NCBI GenBank assembly: GCA_963576565.1
Contig: OY755045.1
Span: 41,682,409-41,746,408, forward strand
DNA from: Aspidapion aeneum
Taxonomy: Eukaryota; Arthropoda; Insecta; Coleoptera; Brentidae
Reading direction: 5' to 3'
DNA: 64,000 bases
A program made the position numbers and the translations under genes. The notes under the pieces were generated by a model. That model did not search any database and had not been told where the DNA came from. It was given only the letters and a program-made list of their open reading frames with translations. Of the stretch, positions 63,140-64,000 are shown in pieces; position 1 is the stretch's first letter; each line of letters opens with the position of its first letter.

Positions 63140-63248
63140 AGCTCATCCCTGTTGCACTGAAACCTATGTGTTCAAGGCCGTACCTCGCGGGATCAAGGGG
63201 GATCAAGCATTCTCGAAAATAGTCGATAAAGTGTGTTAAAAGAGATTT
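63140..63248. other. Open block with splice-like flanks on both strands
   Basis: On the minus strand a pyrimidine-rich acceptor (TTGTGTTGCTGAG) precedes a 109 bp stop-free stretch (KSLLTHFIDYFRECLIPLD and so on) followed by GTAAAT. On the plus strand TTTACAG precedes an open stretch (HPCCTETYVFKAVPRGIKGD) reaching a stop near 63236. It is GC-richer than its surroundings. I cannot tell which strand, if either, is coded. The minus reading would leave phase 1, which does not join in frame to the SH3-like exon. Confidence 0.25.
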
Positions 63249-63340
63249 CTCAGCAACACAAAAAAGATAAAAGCATTGCACAATACGCAAATTTTTATTG
63301 AATTTTTTTAGTTTGAGCCTACAATTGTTGTTTAAAATTT

Positions 63341-63663
63341 GGTTTACCTACTCGCATGCGGTAATTACTTTACCGCACCCGTACGGTAAAGTTACTTTAC
63401 CGCACGCGCACCATTTAAAAACCTTAGCAACGCGTCAATAAGACAGCTTCAATATTTGTTTACATTTCAATTCCGTCTAATTTAACATGTTTATTTATAA
63501 GTTACATTCAATTTTTTGAAAAAAACGGTACTCATAGGTAAACACATGCGGAAAGTGTCTTGATCGCCCTTGACGGCTTGGCTGAACTCCGCTCCGCGTC
63601 ATTCGGACACCTGCCGTCGCGTGCGGTAAAGTATTGCTTTCCATACTTGTTAGGTAAATAACT
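63341..63663. mobile_element. TIR element with ACTTTACCGCACGCG motifs
   Basis: TTTACCTACTCGCATGCGG and ACTTTACCGCACCCGTACGG on the left are mirrored by the GTCGCGTGCGGTAAAGT and GTTAGGTAAATA words at 63616-63660. A GC-rich centre around 63560-63610. Confidence 0.5.
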
Positions 63664-63876
63664 ATTACTTAAAACTATTGGCTAGTTTTAAAGTAATTAC
63701 TTGAAACGTTGTTAAATATGGGGCACTGCGTAAGTTCAGAAAAGCCCCAAAATGAGGCATTTGAATTTGATCTGGCCCTGTTTTACCAAGCTTGGCATGG
63801 GCTACATACATAATCTAAATGACATCACGGAAGGCGAGAAGTGACAACCAAGTGTCATCCCCGGTATGCGCACTGA

Positions 63877-64000
63877 CAGGGCCGTATCTGGACCAAAATT
63901 TTGGGGGGGGGGGGGGTTAGGCCAGTGGAATTTGAAAAATTGTGGGTTTATTGAATATGAAAAAAAGGTTATACTTAAAAAACATATTCCTATTTAATTT
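63877..64000. mobile_element. Possible hAT-like element running off the window
   Basis: CAGGGCCGTATCTGGACC followed by a long G-run is a common start of hAT-like elements in insects. Only the first 124 bp are inside the window. Confidence 0.35.

Overview
This window is AT-rich animal DNA, most likely from an insect. It has no bacterial gene organisation, no rRNA and no recognisable tRNA. One host gene can be followed with confidence: the 3' end of a Trio/Kalirin-family gene on the minus strand. Nine exons between 58176 and 39274 join in one consistent reading frame, with acceptor AG and donor GT at every junction. They encode the last 585 residues in the order SH3-like, Ig, FN3, protein kinase, stop. 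Drosophila Trio is known to lack the kinase, so this species keeps the ancestral layout. The assignment to an insect rests on the mix of repeats (BEL/Pao, RTE-like LINEs, hAT, pogo-like and Harbinger-like elements) and is an inference; the order is not resolved.

Nearly everything else is transposable-element DNA. From 1 to 39 kb lies downstream of the gene. It is a dense field of long-terminal-inverted-repeat (TIR) elements, small MITEs (two identical-length 185 bp pogo-like copies at 3.8 and 7.7 kb; hAT-like copies at 14.3, 26.3 and 26.4 kb), degraded LINE reverse transcriptases (4.4, 8.2-9.0 and 10.8-12.9 kb), BEL/Pao integrase remnants (22.3 and 23.8 kb), three copies of a CAGA-rich element (20.6, 30.0 and 31.0 kb) and several foldback structures (15.2, 30.9-33.5 and 36.0-38.1 kb). 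A 200 bp N gap lies at 25469-25668.

From 39 to 58 kb the gene's introns hold more elements. An internally deleted RTE-like LINE stops about 15 bp from a kinase exon (41.2-42.1 kb). An 806 bp TIR element with TAA duplications lies in the next intron (42.3-43.1 kb). The 9.8 kb intron inside the FN3 domain holds a complete BEL/Pao LTR retrotransposon (45566-53372). It has two 707 bp LTRs that read as identical and an uninterrupted 1763-codon Gag-Pol frame, in the same orientation as the host gene, and appears to be young.

The most unusual object is at 58703-62664: a 3.96 kb foldback element. Its ends carry short GGCGCC-containing repeats. Its two arms are inverted arrays of a ~129 bp monomer (about 10 in one arm and 17 in the other, the latter with a 7-monomer higher-order repeat). 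It is flanked by a perfect 9 bp target duplication. It sits inside the terminal repeat of another transposon of the same family as the 42.3 kb element, so the order of insertion can be read.
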